Shown here piece after piece: positions 5,087-11,263 of a stretch of 11,263 bases of DNA. This DNA is from an uncultured Candidatus Melainabacteria bacterium (GTDB taxonomy: Bacteria > Cyanobacteriota > Vampirovibrionia > Gastranaerophilales > Gastranaerophilaceae), in NCBI GenBank assembly GCA_934757255.1, contig CAKVLL010000046.1:1-11263 (forward strand), in the 5' to 3' direction. The number at the start of each line of letters is the position of its first letter. Position 1 is the stretch's first letter. The notes under the pieces were generated by a model. The model searched no databases and was not told where the DNA came from. It was given only the letters and a program-made list of their open reading frames with translations. A program made the translations under genes and the position numbers.

Positions 5087-6196
5087 ATGGAAGAAAAAGA
5101 GCCTAAAAAAATAATAGGATTGATGTCCGGTACTTCTTGTGACTCAATAGATGCCGGCTTATGCGAAGTTTATCCGGATATGTCAGTGTCGCTACTTAAA
5201 GGAATAAATTATCCTTATCCGGAGAAAATTAGAGAGAAAATTTTTTCTGCTTTTAGAGGCGAAATTTCTATAAAAGAATTATGTCAGCTTAATTTTGCAG
5301 TAGGAAAATGTTTTGCAGATGCTGCCAATGAATTAATTCATCAATTCGGAAAGCCTGATTTTATTTCAAGCCATGGACAAACTGTTTATCATTATCCGTT
5401 CGATGAAAAATTAGATGGAATTTCCATAAAAAGCACTTTGCAAATAGGAGAAAGTTCAGTTATAGCAAAAGAAACCGGCTGTATGGTTATATCGAATTTT
5501 AGAGAAAAAGATATAGCATACAATGGTCAAGGAGCGCCATTGGTTTGTTTTGCAGATGATAAATGGTTTAAAAATTTACTCATACAAAATATTGGTGGAA
5601 TTTCTAATGTAACAGTGATATCAGATGATTGTGAAACTTATGGTTTTGACAATGGTTGCGGTAATATTATGATTGATTATTGCATGCAAAAATTCTTTAA
5701 CAAAAAATATGATAAAGATGGCGAAATCGCAAAAGAGGGAAATGTTTGTGAAAGCTGGCTGGATTGCCTTTTACAAGACGAATATTATTTTCTGGAACCT
5801 CCAAAAACAACAGGACGTGAATATTTTTCTTCAAAGTATATAGAAAACATTTTGAAAATTGCACCAACTGAACCTAAAGATATTATTGCAACTTTGACTG
5901 CGCTAACTGCTAAAACGATAGCACAATCGTACGAAAGATTTGTTAATCATAGATATGATACGGTTGTAGTAGGTGGAGGCGGAGCTTACAATAAAACTAT
6001 GATGAAATTTTTGCGTCAATATTTGCCAAAACATATCGCGTTAAAAACGCATGAAGATTATGGAATTTCGAATAATTATAAAGAGGTCATGGCGTTTGCG
6101 CTTTTAGGGTATTGTAATTACTATAATATTCCAAACAACCTACCTTCTTGCACCGGAGCTGATAAGCGTGTAGTTTTAGGAAAAGTTACGTATTAA
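5087..6196 (+). CDS. anmK: 1,6-anhydro-N-acetylmuramic acid kinase
   Basis: This enzyme opens and phosphorylates anhydro-MurNAc from cell-wall turnover, giving MurNAc-6-phosphate for peptidoglycan recycling. Its 369 residues match the family. Motifs in order: I-I-G-L-M-S-G-T-S-C-D-S-I-D (9-22, ATP phosphate loop), S-S-H-G-Q-T-V-Y-H (94-102), Y-N-G-Q-G-A-P-L-V (145-153), N-I-G-G-I-S-N-V (168-175), F-D-N-G-C-G-N (187-193) with likely catalytic base Asp188, V-V-G-G-G-G-A-Y-N (294-302) and P-S-C-T-G-A (353-358). Differences from the common pattern are Ser20 for Gly in the first motif and Asn189/Cys191 where Thr/Pro are usual in F-D-T-G-P-G-N. The N-acetylmuramic acid-6-phosphate etherase partner is not in the window. 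It appears to be transcribed alone from its own promoter. The next gene has a separate one. Confidence 0.96.
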   Translation: MEEKEPKKIIGLMSGTSCDSIDAGLCEVYPDMSVSLLKGINYPYPEKIREKIFSAFRGEISIKELCQLNFAVGKCFADAANELIHQFGKPDFISSHGQTVYHYPFDEKLDGISIKSTLQIGESSVIAKETGCMVISNFREKDIAYNGQGAPLVCFADDKWFKNLLIQNIGGISNVTVISDDCETYGFDNGCGNIMIDYCMQKFFNKKYDKDGEIAKEGNVCESWLDCLLQDEYYFLEPPKTTGREYFSSKYIENILKIAPTEPKDIIATLTALTAKTIAQSYERFVNHRYDTVVVGGGGAYNKTMMKFLRQYLPKHIALKTHEDYGISNNYKEVMAFALLGYCNYYNIPNNLPSCTGADKRVVLGKVTY

Positions 6197-6220
6197 AAAT
6201 AATGCCAAATGCTTTTTTAT

Positions 6221-6229
6221 TGTTATAAT
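6221..6229 (+). promoter_or_regulatory. extended -10 promoter of the export operon
   Basis: TGTTATAAT is a perfect extended -10 (TGnTATAAT), which needs little -35 sequence, and none is seen. Transcription would start near 6236, leaving a leader of about 38 bases before the ATG at 6274. This is the only clear promoter between anmK and the four-gene operon. Confidence 0.55.
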
Positions 6230-6249
6230 GAAATTAGAGTAATAACACT

Positions 6250-6270
6250 ATGAAAAAGGGTTGTAAATAA
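6250..6270 (+). other. six-codon mini-ORF (MKKGCK) in the operon leader
   Basis: ATG AAA AAG GGT TGT AAA TAA lies in the same frame as the next gene, with the stop three bases before its ATG. It has no ribosome binding site of its own, and its AAGGG may instead be a weak, distant Shine-Dalgarno for 6274. It could be chance. Confidence 0.2.
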
Positions 6271-6273
6271 TAT

Positions 6274-7380
6274 ATGGATGGTTTTAGCGTTGGAAAAATT
6301 CTTGCCGGACTTAGAAATCCAGAGATATATTTGAAAAAATTAAAACAACAAAATGAAATTGGTGCTAATACTGGTTTTAATACGTCTTTGAACCAACCAA
6401 AACCGAGTATTGTGTCTAATTTACAACCGGCATTAGGTTTGATGCAACAATTGCAAATGAATCAAATTGCGAGTATGGACAGGTCAGTTTATATCAAGAA
6501 TTTATTGGGGCTTCCGCAAACTCTTGGTGAAATTTTACTTGCCGTGCAAGATAAAAATAGGCCTCTAAATATTACAAATACTTTGCTTTTAAAAGATTTG
6601 AATGAAGAACTTTTAAAAAATCAAAAAATGTTATCTCAAATTTTTGATGAAGTTTCGGATATATCTTTAAATACTACGGTTCAAAATATTCAAACTCAAA
6701 TTGCCTCAAATCAAAAAGATGCTGTAATGTTATTTTTCAGCGGTATGATTCAAATGCCTGCAATTTCAGAAATGATTTTAAAAAACAGTAAACAAGCTGT
6801 AGCAAATCTTATTATCGCAATGGCTTCCGCATCAAAAGGCGGAATGTCAAATGAACAAATTACAGAAACATTGAGTATAATAAATTCTTGTGTTTCAATG
6901 GCAAGTTCGGATAATCCGACACAAACACTTAAAAGTTTGATGCTTTTATATTTGCCTTGGCTTCCATTAAATGAAGGAGTGGGGTTTGATTTGGAAGTTA
7001 ATCCGCCAGATGGAGAAAACGATTCTAATGATTCAAAGCTTACAGTTTTAATTCAGACAAAAAATTATGGAAATGTAAAGGGTGTGTTTACGCTTACAAC
7101 TTCAAATTCGGTTGATATTTATATTTTGTGTTCGGATGATTTTCCTAAAAAAACTTTACAAAAAAGTCTTATGGAAGAAGGTTCTGCACATGCAATGAAT
7201 ACAACTATAGATGTTGAGGCGGTTGAAGCTAAGAAAAAAGAAACTTTTGAAAAGCCGGAAGCAAAAGTAAATCTTTCTGCAACAAACGAGATGAACCCAT
7301 ATTTACTTCTAATGGCGCATGCGTTTATTAGAAATACAATATTTATTGATTCTAATGGCGTGGTTGAAGAAGAAGCTTAA
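6274..7380 (+). CDS. FliK-like hypothetical protein, first gene of export operon
   Basis: A 368-residue, mostly helical soluble protein that I do not recognise as a whole. Residues 1-60 are polar and rich in Gln and Asn. Residues 70-225 are predicted helices. Residues about 227-315 resemble the C-terminal domain of FliK-type hook-length control proteins: L-P-W-L-P-L-N-E-G (227-235), a strand of alternating hydrophobic residues K-L-T-V-L-I-Q-T-K (255-263), Y-G-N-V-K-G-V-F-T-L (265-274), V-D-I-Y-I-L-C (280-286), then a helix. FliK proteins measure the rod or hook and switch the export gate to late substrates, and the place at the head of an operon with FliH and FlhA fits. No signal peptide or membrane helix is seen. 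The start has only a weak, distant AAGGG upstream. The family link is by pattern and needs a profile search. Confidence 0.7.
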   Translation: MDGFSVGKILAGLRNPEIYLKKLKQQNEIGANTGFNTSLNQPKPSIVSNLQPALGLMQQLQMNQIASMDRSVYIKNLLGLPQTLGEILLAVQDKNRPLNITNTLLLKDLNEELLKNQKMLSQIFDEVSDISLNTTVQNIQTQIASNQKDAVMLFFSGMIQMPAISEMILKNSKQAVANLIIAMASASKGGMSNEQITETLSIINSCVSMASSDNPTQTLKSLMLLYLPWLPLNEGVGFDLEVNPPDGENDSNDSKLTVLIQTKNYGNVKGVFTLTTSNSVDIYILCSDDFPKKTLQKSLMEEGSAHAMNTTIDVEAVEAKKKETFEKPEAKVNLSATNEMNPYLLLMAHAFIRNTIFIDSNGVVEEEA

Positions 7381-7438
7381 TATGCTTAAAACACAAAATT
7401 TCAGCCAAATAAATGAGGTTAAATCTATTTATGCAAAG

Positions 7439-7444
7439 TATAAT
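7439..7444 (+). promoter_or_regulatory. possible internal -10 element before the FliG-like gene
   Basis: A perfect TATAAT lies in the 102-base gap between the first two operon genes, 38 bases before the next ATG and upstream of its ribosome binding site. No good -35 is seen. It may give the three downstream genes extra transcription. Confidence 0.3.
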
Positions 7445-7482
7445 AAAATAGGGATTTTTATATCTAAAATAAAGGAAAAATT

Positions 7483-8541
7483 ATGCCTATTGAAGGATTT
7501 GACTATAAAGGATTTGCAGCTTCAATGTCAGAACAAGCTAAAGAGCTTGTTCCAAAGGACTTGCAAGATAGAGAAAAAGAGTACATTGTAAAAACACTTG
7601 GTAATTTTACACTTTTAGCTGGCGAAGCCTTATATAATGATCAGCAATTAAATTTGAGTGCAGAACAAGCAGTATTTATTACACAAATTATTGCGGAATG
7701 GTCTTATCACAAGTCAATAGATTTGATTCATTCAGGAATTTTGCCGGAATATTGGGATGGTATAATGCAAAAAATTGCATTTACAATATTTGAAGTTGCA
7801 AAACAAGCTGTTATAAGAAAAATCCCACAAGACCAATTGTTACAAGCTGTAGAACATCATGTTGTAAAGGTTTATAATCAAAGCGTTGAAGAACTTCAAC
7901 AAAAGGGCGTTATAGATGAGGCGACAAAAAATCGTGCAGAGAGTCAATCGAACATAGATGCTATGGCGCAACAGGCGCAAGCTGAGCAGGAACGTCAAAA
8001 ACAAGCTCAAATGTCTGAAGCAGAACAACAAAGGGCTGAAAGAGAAAAACGTAGAGCAGAAAAACGTGAACAAAGGCGTCAGGGTGTAGCAACGAATGCA
8101 GCATCAGCTTCCGTATCTGCACCAATGGCAATTACAAATAAACAAATGAAGCTAATGTCGTTGGCATTAATACTTAAATTAATGAATCAAGACAAAGTAA
8201 CAACTATACTTAATAAGTTTGATGCGAATGATTCTAAAGCTATTTCACAGTACATGAGTATGGCAAATTTAGAATCTCAAATTGATGGTGATTTAATAAC
8301 AGATTGTTTAAAAGAAATTCGTGAATTTTTACCGGTAAAACGTAAGCTCACAAAAGAAAATGTCTTAGGTGATTTACTAAGAATTTATCGCGAAGTTCCA
8401 CGTGAAAGGATTGAAAAAATCATCAAGAATGAGCGTCCTTTAGTAAAAAGATTTATAGCGCAAGCTTATGACGGTGAATATTCAGAATTACCGCTAAAAG
8501 TTGCGGGAATTGTTGCACAATACATTGAAGAGAGTGTATAA
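7483..8541 (+). CDS. protein with FliG-like C-terminal region and novel N-terminal domain
   Basis: A 352-residue soluble protein in three parts. Residues 1-150 form a helical domain I do not recognise. Residues 159-201 form a highly charged Gln/Glu/Arg/Lys coiled-coil stretch, followed by an Ala/Ser-rich hinge (202-215). Residues 217-350 resemble the armadillo-like middle/C-terminal repeats of FliG: L-A-L-I-L-K-L-M-N (227-235), I-L-N-K-F-D-A-N-D (242-250), I-S-Q-Y-M (254-258), I-D-G-D-L-I-T-D-C-L-K-E-I (267-279), the same spacing of Leu-Met, Phe-Asp and Leu-x-Glu-(Ile/Val) as in E. coli FliG. The gene stands just before fliH, as fliG does in many flagellar operons. A good ribosome binding site (AAAGGA) sets the start. 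If correct, it would be a diverged rotor or cytoplasmic-ring component. The torque-helix charge pattern is not evident. The assignment is tentative. Confidence 0.75.
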   Translation: MPIEGFDYKGFAASMSEQAKELVPKDLQDREKEYIVKTLGNFTLLAGEALYNDQQLNLSAEQAVFITQIIAEWSYHKSIDLIHSGILPEYWDGIMQKIAFTIFEVAKQAVIRKIPQDQLLQAVEHHVVKVYNQSVEELQQKGVIDEATKNRAESQSNIDAMAQQAQAEQERQKQAQMSEAEQQRAEREKRRAEKREQRRQGVATNAASASVSAPMAITNKQMKLMSLALILKLMNQDKVTTILNKFDANDSKAISQYMSMANLESQIDGDLITDCLKEIREFLPVKRKLTKENVLGDLLRIYREVPRERIEKIIKNERPLVKRFIAQAYDGEYSELPLKVAGIVAQYIEESV

Positions 8542-8542
8542 T
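8537..8542 (+). promoter_or_regulatory. possible -10 element overlapping the previous stop codon
   Basis: TATAAT spans the last codon and stop of the FliG-like gene and ends 8 bases before the fliH ATG, which has no ribosome binding site. A weak TTGCAC lies 18 bases upstream. Either a leaderless internal transcript or translational coupling would explain the start. Confidence 0.3.
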
Positions 8543-8550
8543 ACTTTTAT

Positions 8551-9327
8551 ATGATAATCAAAAAAAGAAATTTGAGGGGGAAGGTAGAAAAAACAGAGCC
8601 TAAAAAAGTTGAGGTTCAAGTTTCTGATGCTCAAATTTCAGAAGTTGAAAATATAGAACAACAACCTGTGGTTGAAGAAGTTGTTCAAGAAATTTCACAG
8701 CCACAAGTACCACAAGAGCCCGAAATAGATTTATTTGATATTGAAAATATTGATTTTGTACAACGTCAGGAACGCAGACGCGGCTCAAGAAGGCGCGGTT
8801 ACCGTAGAATTGATGACAGAAATCTTGTTTCTCGTGCTCAAGAAGAAGCAGAAACAATTAAGAAATCAGCCTTCGAAGAAGGTTATAGAAAAGGTTTAGA
8901 ACAAGCAAATTCTGACATTGAAGCATTTAAGAAAAGTTTTTCAGAATTTATGAACGCACCAAAAGATGTTTTTGAATATATTGCACCTGACATTTTAGAA
9001 ATCAGTGTTGATATAGCTAAAAAGATTATAAAAAAGGAAGTTGAAAGTGATCCGCAAGTGTTGGTCAATACGATTGTGGATGTGCTTAAAACGGTTTCAA
9101 AAAGCGAACCGAAAATTAATATTAGAGTTAAGCCTCAAGCCGTACAGTTTATTAAGGATACATTGCCGAATATAACTTACGAATATGGTATTGATGCTAA
9201 GGTTAATATTATAGCAGACCCTTCGATAGAAGAAGGTGGATGTATTTTTCAGACAAATAATGGTATTGTTGATGCGTCAATTGACACTCAATTAGAAATT
9301 ATTAAAAAAGCAATAGAAGGAATTTAA
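8551..9327 (+). CDS. fliH: FliH/SctL-type export apparatus stator protein
   Basis: A 258-residue protein. FliH/SctL binds the export ATPase (FliI/SctN), holds it inactive and docks it to the ring and to FlhA. Residues 10-65 are acidic, low-complexity and probably disordered. Residues 74-86 are strikingly Arg-rich (R-R-R-G-S-R-R-R-G-Y-R-R). Residues about 92-130 are a helix with the Gly-spaced pattern A-F-E-E-G-Y-R-K-G-L-E-Q-A (107-119) typical of the family. The C-terminal domain (140-258) ends D-P-S-I-E-E-G-G-C-I-F-Q-T (223-235), N-G-I-V-D-A-S-I-D-T-Q-L (237-248), the hallmark of FliH and V/A-type ATPase stator E-subunit folds. There is no Shine-Dalgarno site. The ATG is 9 bases after the previous stop, and a TATAAT (8537-8542) overlaps that stop. 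No ATPase gene is seen next to it. Confidence 0.87.
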   Translation: MIIKKRNLRGKVEKTEPKKVEVQVSDAQISEVENIEQQPVVEEVVQEISQPQVPQEPEIDLFDIENIDFVQRQERRRGSRRRGYRRIDDRNLVSRAQEEAETIKKSAFEEGYRKGLEQANSDIEAFKKSFSEFMNAPKDVFEYIAPDILEISVDIAKKIIKKEVESDPQVLVNTIVDVLKTVSKSEPKINIRVKPQAVQFIKDTLPNITYEYGIDAKVNIIADPSIEEGGCIFQTNNGIVDASIDTQLEIIKKAIEGI

Positions 9328-9333
9328 ACTTAA

Positions 9334-9375
9334 TTCCCTCGCTCCTTGCGGGAGAGGGTTAGGGTGAGGGGTTTT
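9334..9375. repeat. GC-rich interspersed repeat hairpin between fliH and flhA
   Basis: CCCTCGCTCCTTGCGGGAGAGGG (9336-9358, described by its arms: CCCT/AGGG and CTCC/GGAG around TTGCG, with a CG bulge) followed by TTAGGGTGAGGGG. Intergenic repeats of this type (CCCTCACCCTAACCCTCTCCC on the other strand) are seen in many unrelated bacteria. Its high G+C contrasts with the operon. It is followed by TTTT, so it may act as a weak terminator or mRNA-processing site inside the operon. Confidence 0.7.
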
Positions 9376-9398
9376 ACAAAACCTTTCAAAAGGACAAA

Positions 9399-11263
9399 AT
9401 GGCAGCGGAAGGACAACAACAGAGCAAACCTATATCAGAAATATTTTTGGCACTCTTCGTAATGACTCTTGTTTTAATCTTGATTATGGAGATGCCAAAT
9501 TGGGTTATCAATTTTTCAATAAGCTTGAATATCACGCTTGGTATTGTGCTTTTGATGATATCTTTGTATGTCCAAAAACCGTTAGAATTGGCAGCGTTTC
9601 CTTCAATTATTCTTTTGGGCACAATGTTTCGTTTGGTTCTTTCTATTGCCTCAACAAGACTTATTTTGGCTAAAGGTGATGCCGGAGAAGTAGTCCATGC
9701 GTTCGGAACGTTCGTAACCGGCGGTAATATGATTGTAGGTGGTGTAATATTCTTGATTATTACGGTTGTACAGTTCATGGTAATTACAAAAGGTGCTGAA
9801 CGTATTGCCGAAGTATCTGCACGTTTCGCCTTAGATGCTATGCCGGGTAAACAAATGACGATTGACGCTGACTTTAACGCAGGATTAATTTCACCGGAAG
9901 AAGCAGTAAAAAGACGTGAAGATCTTCAAAGAGAATCAAGCTTATTTGGTTCTATGGATGGTTCCATGAAGTTTGTAAAAGGTGATACTATGGCAGGTAT
10001 CATCATTGTTATAATTAACATTGTAGGTGGTTTGACCATTGGTTGTTTGGTTAACCAAATGCCAATAGCTGATGCCGTAAGTAAATACACCGTTTTAACA
10101 ATTGGTGATGGTTTGGCGTCACAGCTTCCGTCACTTTTAATGTCAATCTCAGCCGGTATCGTAATGACACGTGCTTCAGCAACAAGCACTTCATTGGGTG
10201 GTGATTTGACAGCGCAAATTATGGCAAAGCCTTATTCATTGTTCTTTGCAGCACTGTTTTTGGGCTTAATTACTATAAGTTCACCTATTACAGGTTTGCC
10301 ATTCTTCCCATTTTTATGTTTTACAATAATCTTGGCTGTTGCAGGCTTCTCGGTATTAGTAAACGCCGATGTTCAATCTCAATTGGGTCAATTGGAAAGC
10401 GTACGTCAAAATATGCAAGATTTGGTTAACCCTAATAAGATGTACGAAAGACTTGGTGTTGACGTATTGAGTTTACAAGTTGGTGCAGGTTTGCTTGTAA
10501 TTGCCGATCCTGATCAGGAAGGTCAATTGCTTGCTAAGATTGCTGCTTTGCGTCAAAGAGTTACGGATGAATTGGGTTATATTTTACCAAACATCCGTAT
10601 TATGGACTCATCAGCTTTAGAAGCTAACGAATACGTAATTTCTATTCGTAACAATGTTGTTGCGTCAGGTTATGTATATCCCGGTAAATACATGGTAATT
10701 GCCGATCAGTGGGATTCTGTTAAGAAAACAATTCCTGAGGATGCGATTGTTGGTGTTGACCCTACTTATCAAACTCAAGCGTATTGGATATCACAAGATG
10801 ATGCAAGAGCGACTAAAAATGTTACAGCTGTTGATGCGACAGATGTTCTTGTTACGCACTTGCAAGAATGTGTAAGAAAACACGTTGATGAAGTTATGAC
10901 AAAAACAGATGTTCTTAAGCTTATGGAACTTGTACGTTCTCAAGACCCAACTCTTGTAAATGACTTAGTTCCTGCTATTATTTCTACTTCAGATTTGAGA
11001 AAGATTTTTGTAAACTTAATCAGAGAAAAAGTTTCAATTAAGGATATTATCTTTGTATTTGAACGTTTGTGCGATTACGCGAGATTTTCTAAAGAACCTG
11101 ATATCTTGTCAGAACGTTTGCGTGCAGCTTTAGGTCGTCAAATTTGTTTGAGTAATGTAGACCGCGATCACGTACTTTATGCACTTACTCTATCTCCTGA
11201 ATGGGAAAAAACGCTTGATGACAGCTGTCAAAGAACAGAGCTTGGTACAATGTTCTTGCTTAA
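9399..11263 (+). CDS. flhA: flagellar/type III export gate protein FlhA (SctV family), 3' end cut by window
   Basis: An inner-membrane protein forming the nonameric export gate that couples proton flow to substrate export. 621 codons are present. The family is usually about 690 residues, so roughly 70 are missing past the edge. Eight predicted membrane helices lie in residues about 13-320. The FHIPEP-family signature is intact: R-L-V-L-S-I-A-S-T-R-L-I-L (78-90), F-G-T-F-V-T-G-G-N (102-110), K-G-A-E-R-I-A-E-V-S-A-R-F (131-143), L-D-A-M-P-G-K-Q-M (145-153), I-D-A-D-F-N-A-G (155-162), S-M-D-G-S-M-K-F-V-K-G-D (185-196). The cytoplasmic domain has R-L-G-V-D-V, E-L-G-Y-I-L-P-N-I-R-I-M-D and N-E-Y-V-I-S-I, typical of the family. 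A ribosome binding site AAAAGGA precedes the ATG. Flagellar and injectisome versions cannot be told apart with certainty, though the pattern is closer to FlhA. Confidence 0.96.
   Translation, partial: MAAEGQQQSKPISEIFLALFVMTLVLILIMEMPNWVINFSISLNITLGIVLLMISLYVQKPLELAAFPSIILLGTMFRLVLSIASTRLILAKGDAGEVVHAFGTFVTGGNMIVGGVIFLIITVVQFMVITKGAERIAEVSARFALDAMPGKQMTIDADFNAGLISPEEAVKRREDLQRESSLFGSMDGSMKFVKGDTMAGIIIVIINIVGGLTIGCLVNQMPIADAVSKYTVLTIGDGLASQLPSLLMSISAGIVMTRASATSTSLGGDLTAQIMAKPYSLFFAALFLGLITISSPITGLPFFPFLCFTIILAVAGFSVLVNADVQSQLGQLESVRQNMQDLVNPNKMYERLGVDVLSLQVGAGLLVIADPDQEGQLLAKIAALRQRVTDELGYILPNIRIMDSSALEANEYVISIRNNVVASGYVYPGKYMVIADQWDSVKKTIPEDAIVGVDPTYQTQAYWISQDDARATKNVTAVDATDVLVTHLQECVRKHVDEVMTKTDVLKLMELVRSQDPTLVNDLVPAIISTSDLRKIFVNLIREKVSIKDIIFVFERLCDYARFSKEPDILSERLRAALGRQICLSNVDRDHVLYALTLSPEWEKTLDDSCQRTELGTMFLL

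Noticed and set aside
7319..7591. Open frame overlapping the end of the FliK-like gene and the start of the FliG-like gene (also readable from ATG 7382, 69 residues).
   Set aside because: It overlaps the well-supported FliG-like gene by over 100 bases in another frame and its composition resembles no protein family.
7840..8073. Minus-strand frame rich in Phe, Leu and Ser resembling a membrane peptide.
   Set aside because: It is the reverse of the Gln/Glu/Arg-rich linker of the FliG-like gene, which explains its composition.
9386..10189. Two minus-strand open frames opposite flhA.
   Set aside because: They lie opposite the most conserved part of FlhA and reflect its codon usage; no ribosome binding site or motif was seen.

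Overview
The window is an AT-rich stretch of a bacterial chromosome. It most likely comes from a non-photosynthetic relative of the Cyanobacteria (Melainabacteria/Vampirovibrionia, possibly Gastranaerophilales). This placement is an inference from four things: the tmRNA tag contains an N-K-V-V-S core like the cyanobacterial N-(N/K)-I-V-x-F tags; base composition is low in G+C; a rubredoxin suggests an anaerobic lifestyle; and a flagellar-type export operon is present. No ribosomal RNA is available to confirm it.

Layout. 4-393 is a complete one-piece tmRNA gene (ssrA). It is followed closely by a GNAT-like protein gene (404-1036), which ends at a bidirectional terminator (1039-1066). On the minus strand, converging on that terminator, lies a likely operon: a pabB-pabC fusion (3426-1858), a pabA-type glutamine amidotransferase overlapping it (1867-1283), and a small rubredoxin gene (1223-1065). 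The first two together supply all three activities that turn chorismate into p-aminobenzoate for folate. 3427-4052 has no gene but is dense in repeats, including a 36-bp inverted repeat with one mismatch that encloses about 330 bp, and a triple ATTGTCA motif. A small heat-shock protein (4053-4514) follows, with a strong terminator. 4515-5086 holds no convincing protein gene, but it has a near-consensus promoter, roughly 265 transcribed bases and a terminator: a candidate structured RNA. anmK (5087-6196) serves peptidoglycan recycling.

From 6274 to the right edge runs a plus-strand operon related to flagellar/type III protein export: a FliK-like hypothetical protein, a large protein with a FliG-like C-terminal region, a FliH/SctL-type stator, and FlhA/SctV, which is cut by the window end. 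FliH and FlhA are clear; the first two genes are strongly diverged and are the most likely novelty. The model is an inner-membrane export gate (FlhA) fed by a FliH-ATPase complex, with a FliG-like cytoplasmic ring component and a FliK-like ruler or switch protein. Whether it builds a flagellum or another export machine cannot be settled from this window.

Several starts (pabBC, anmK, fliH-like) have no Shine-Dalgarno sequence but have a perfect TATAAT 6-8 bases upstream. This suggests leaderless mRNAs alongside genes with classical ribosome binding sites.
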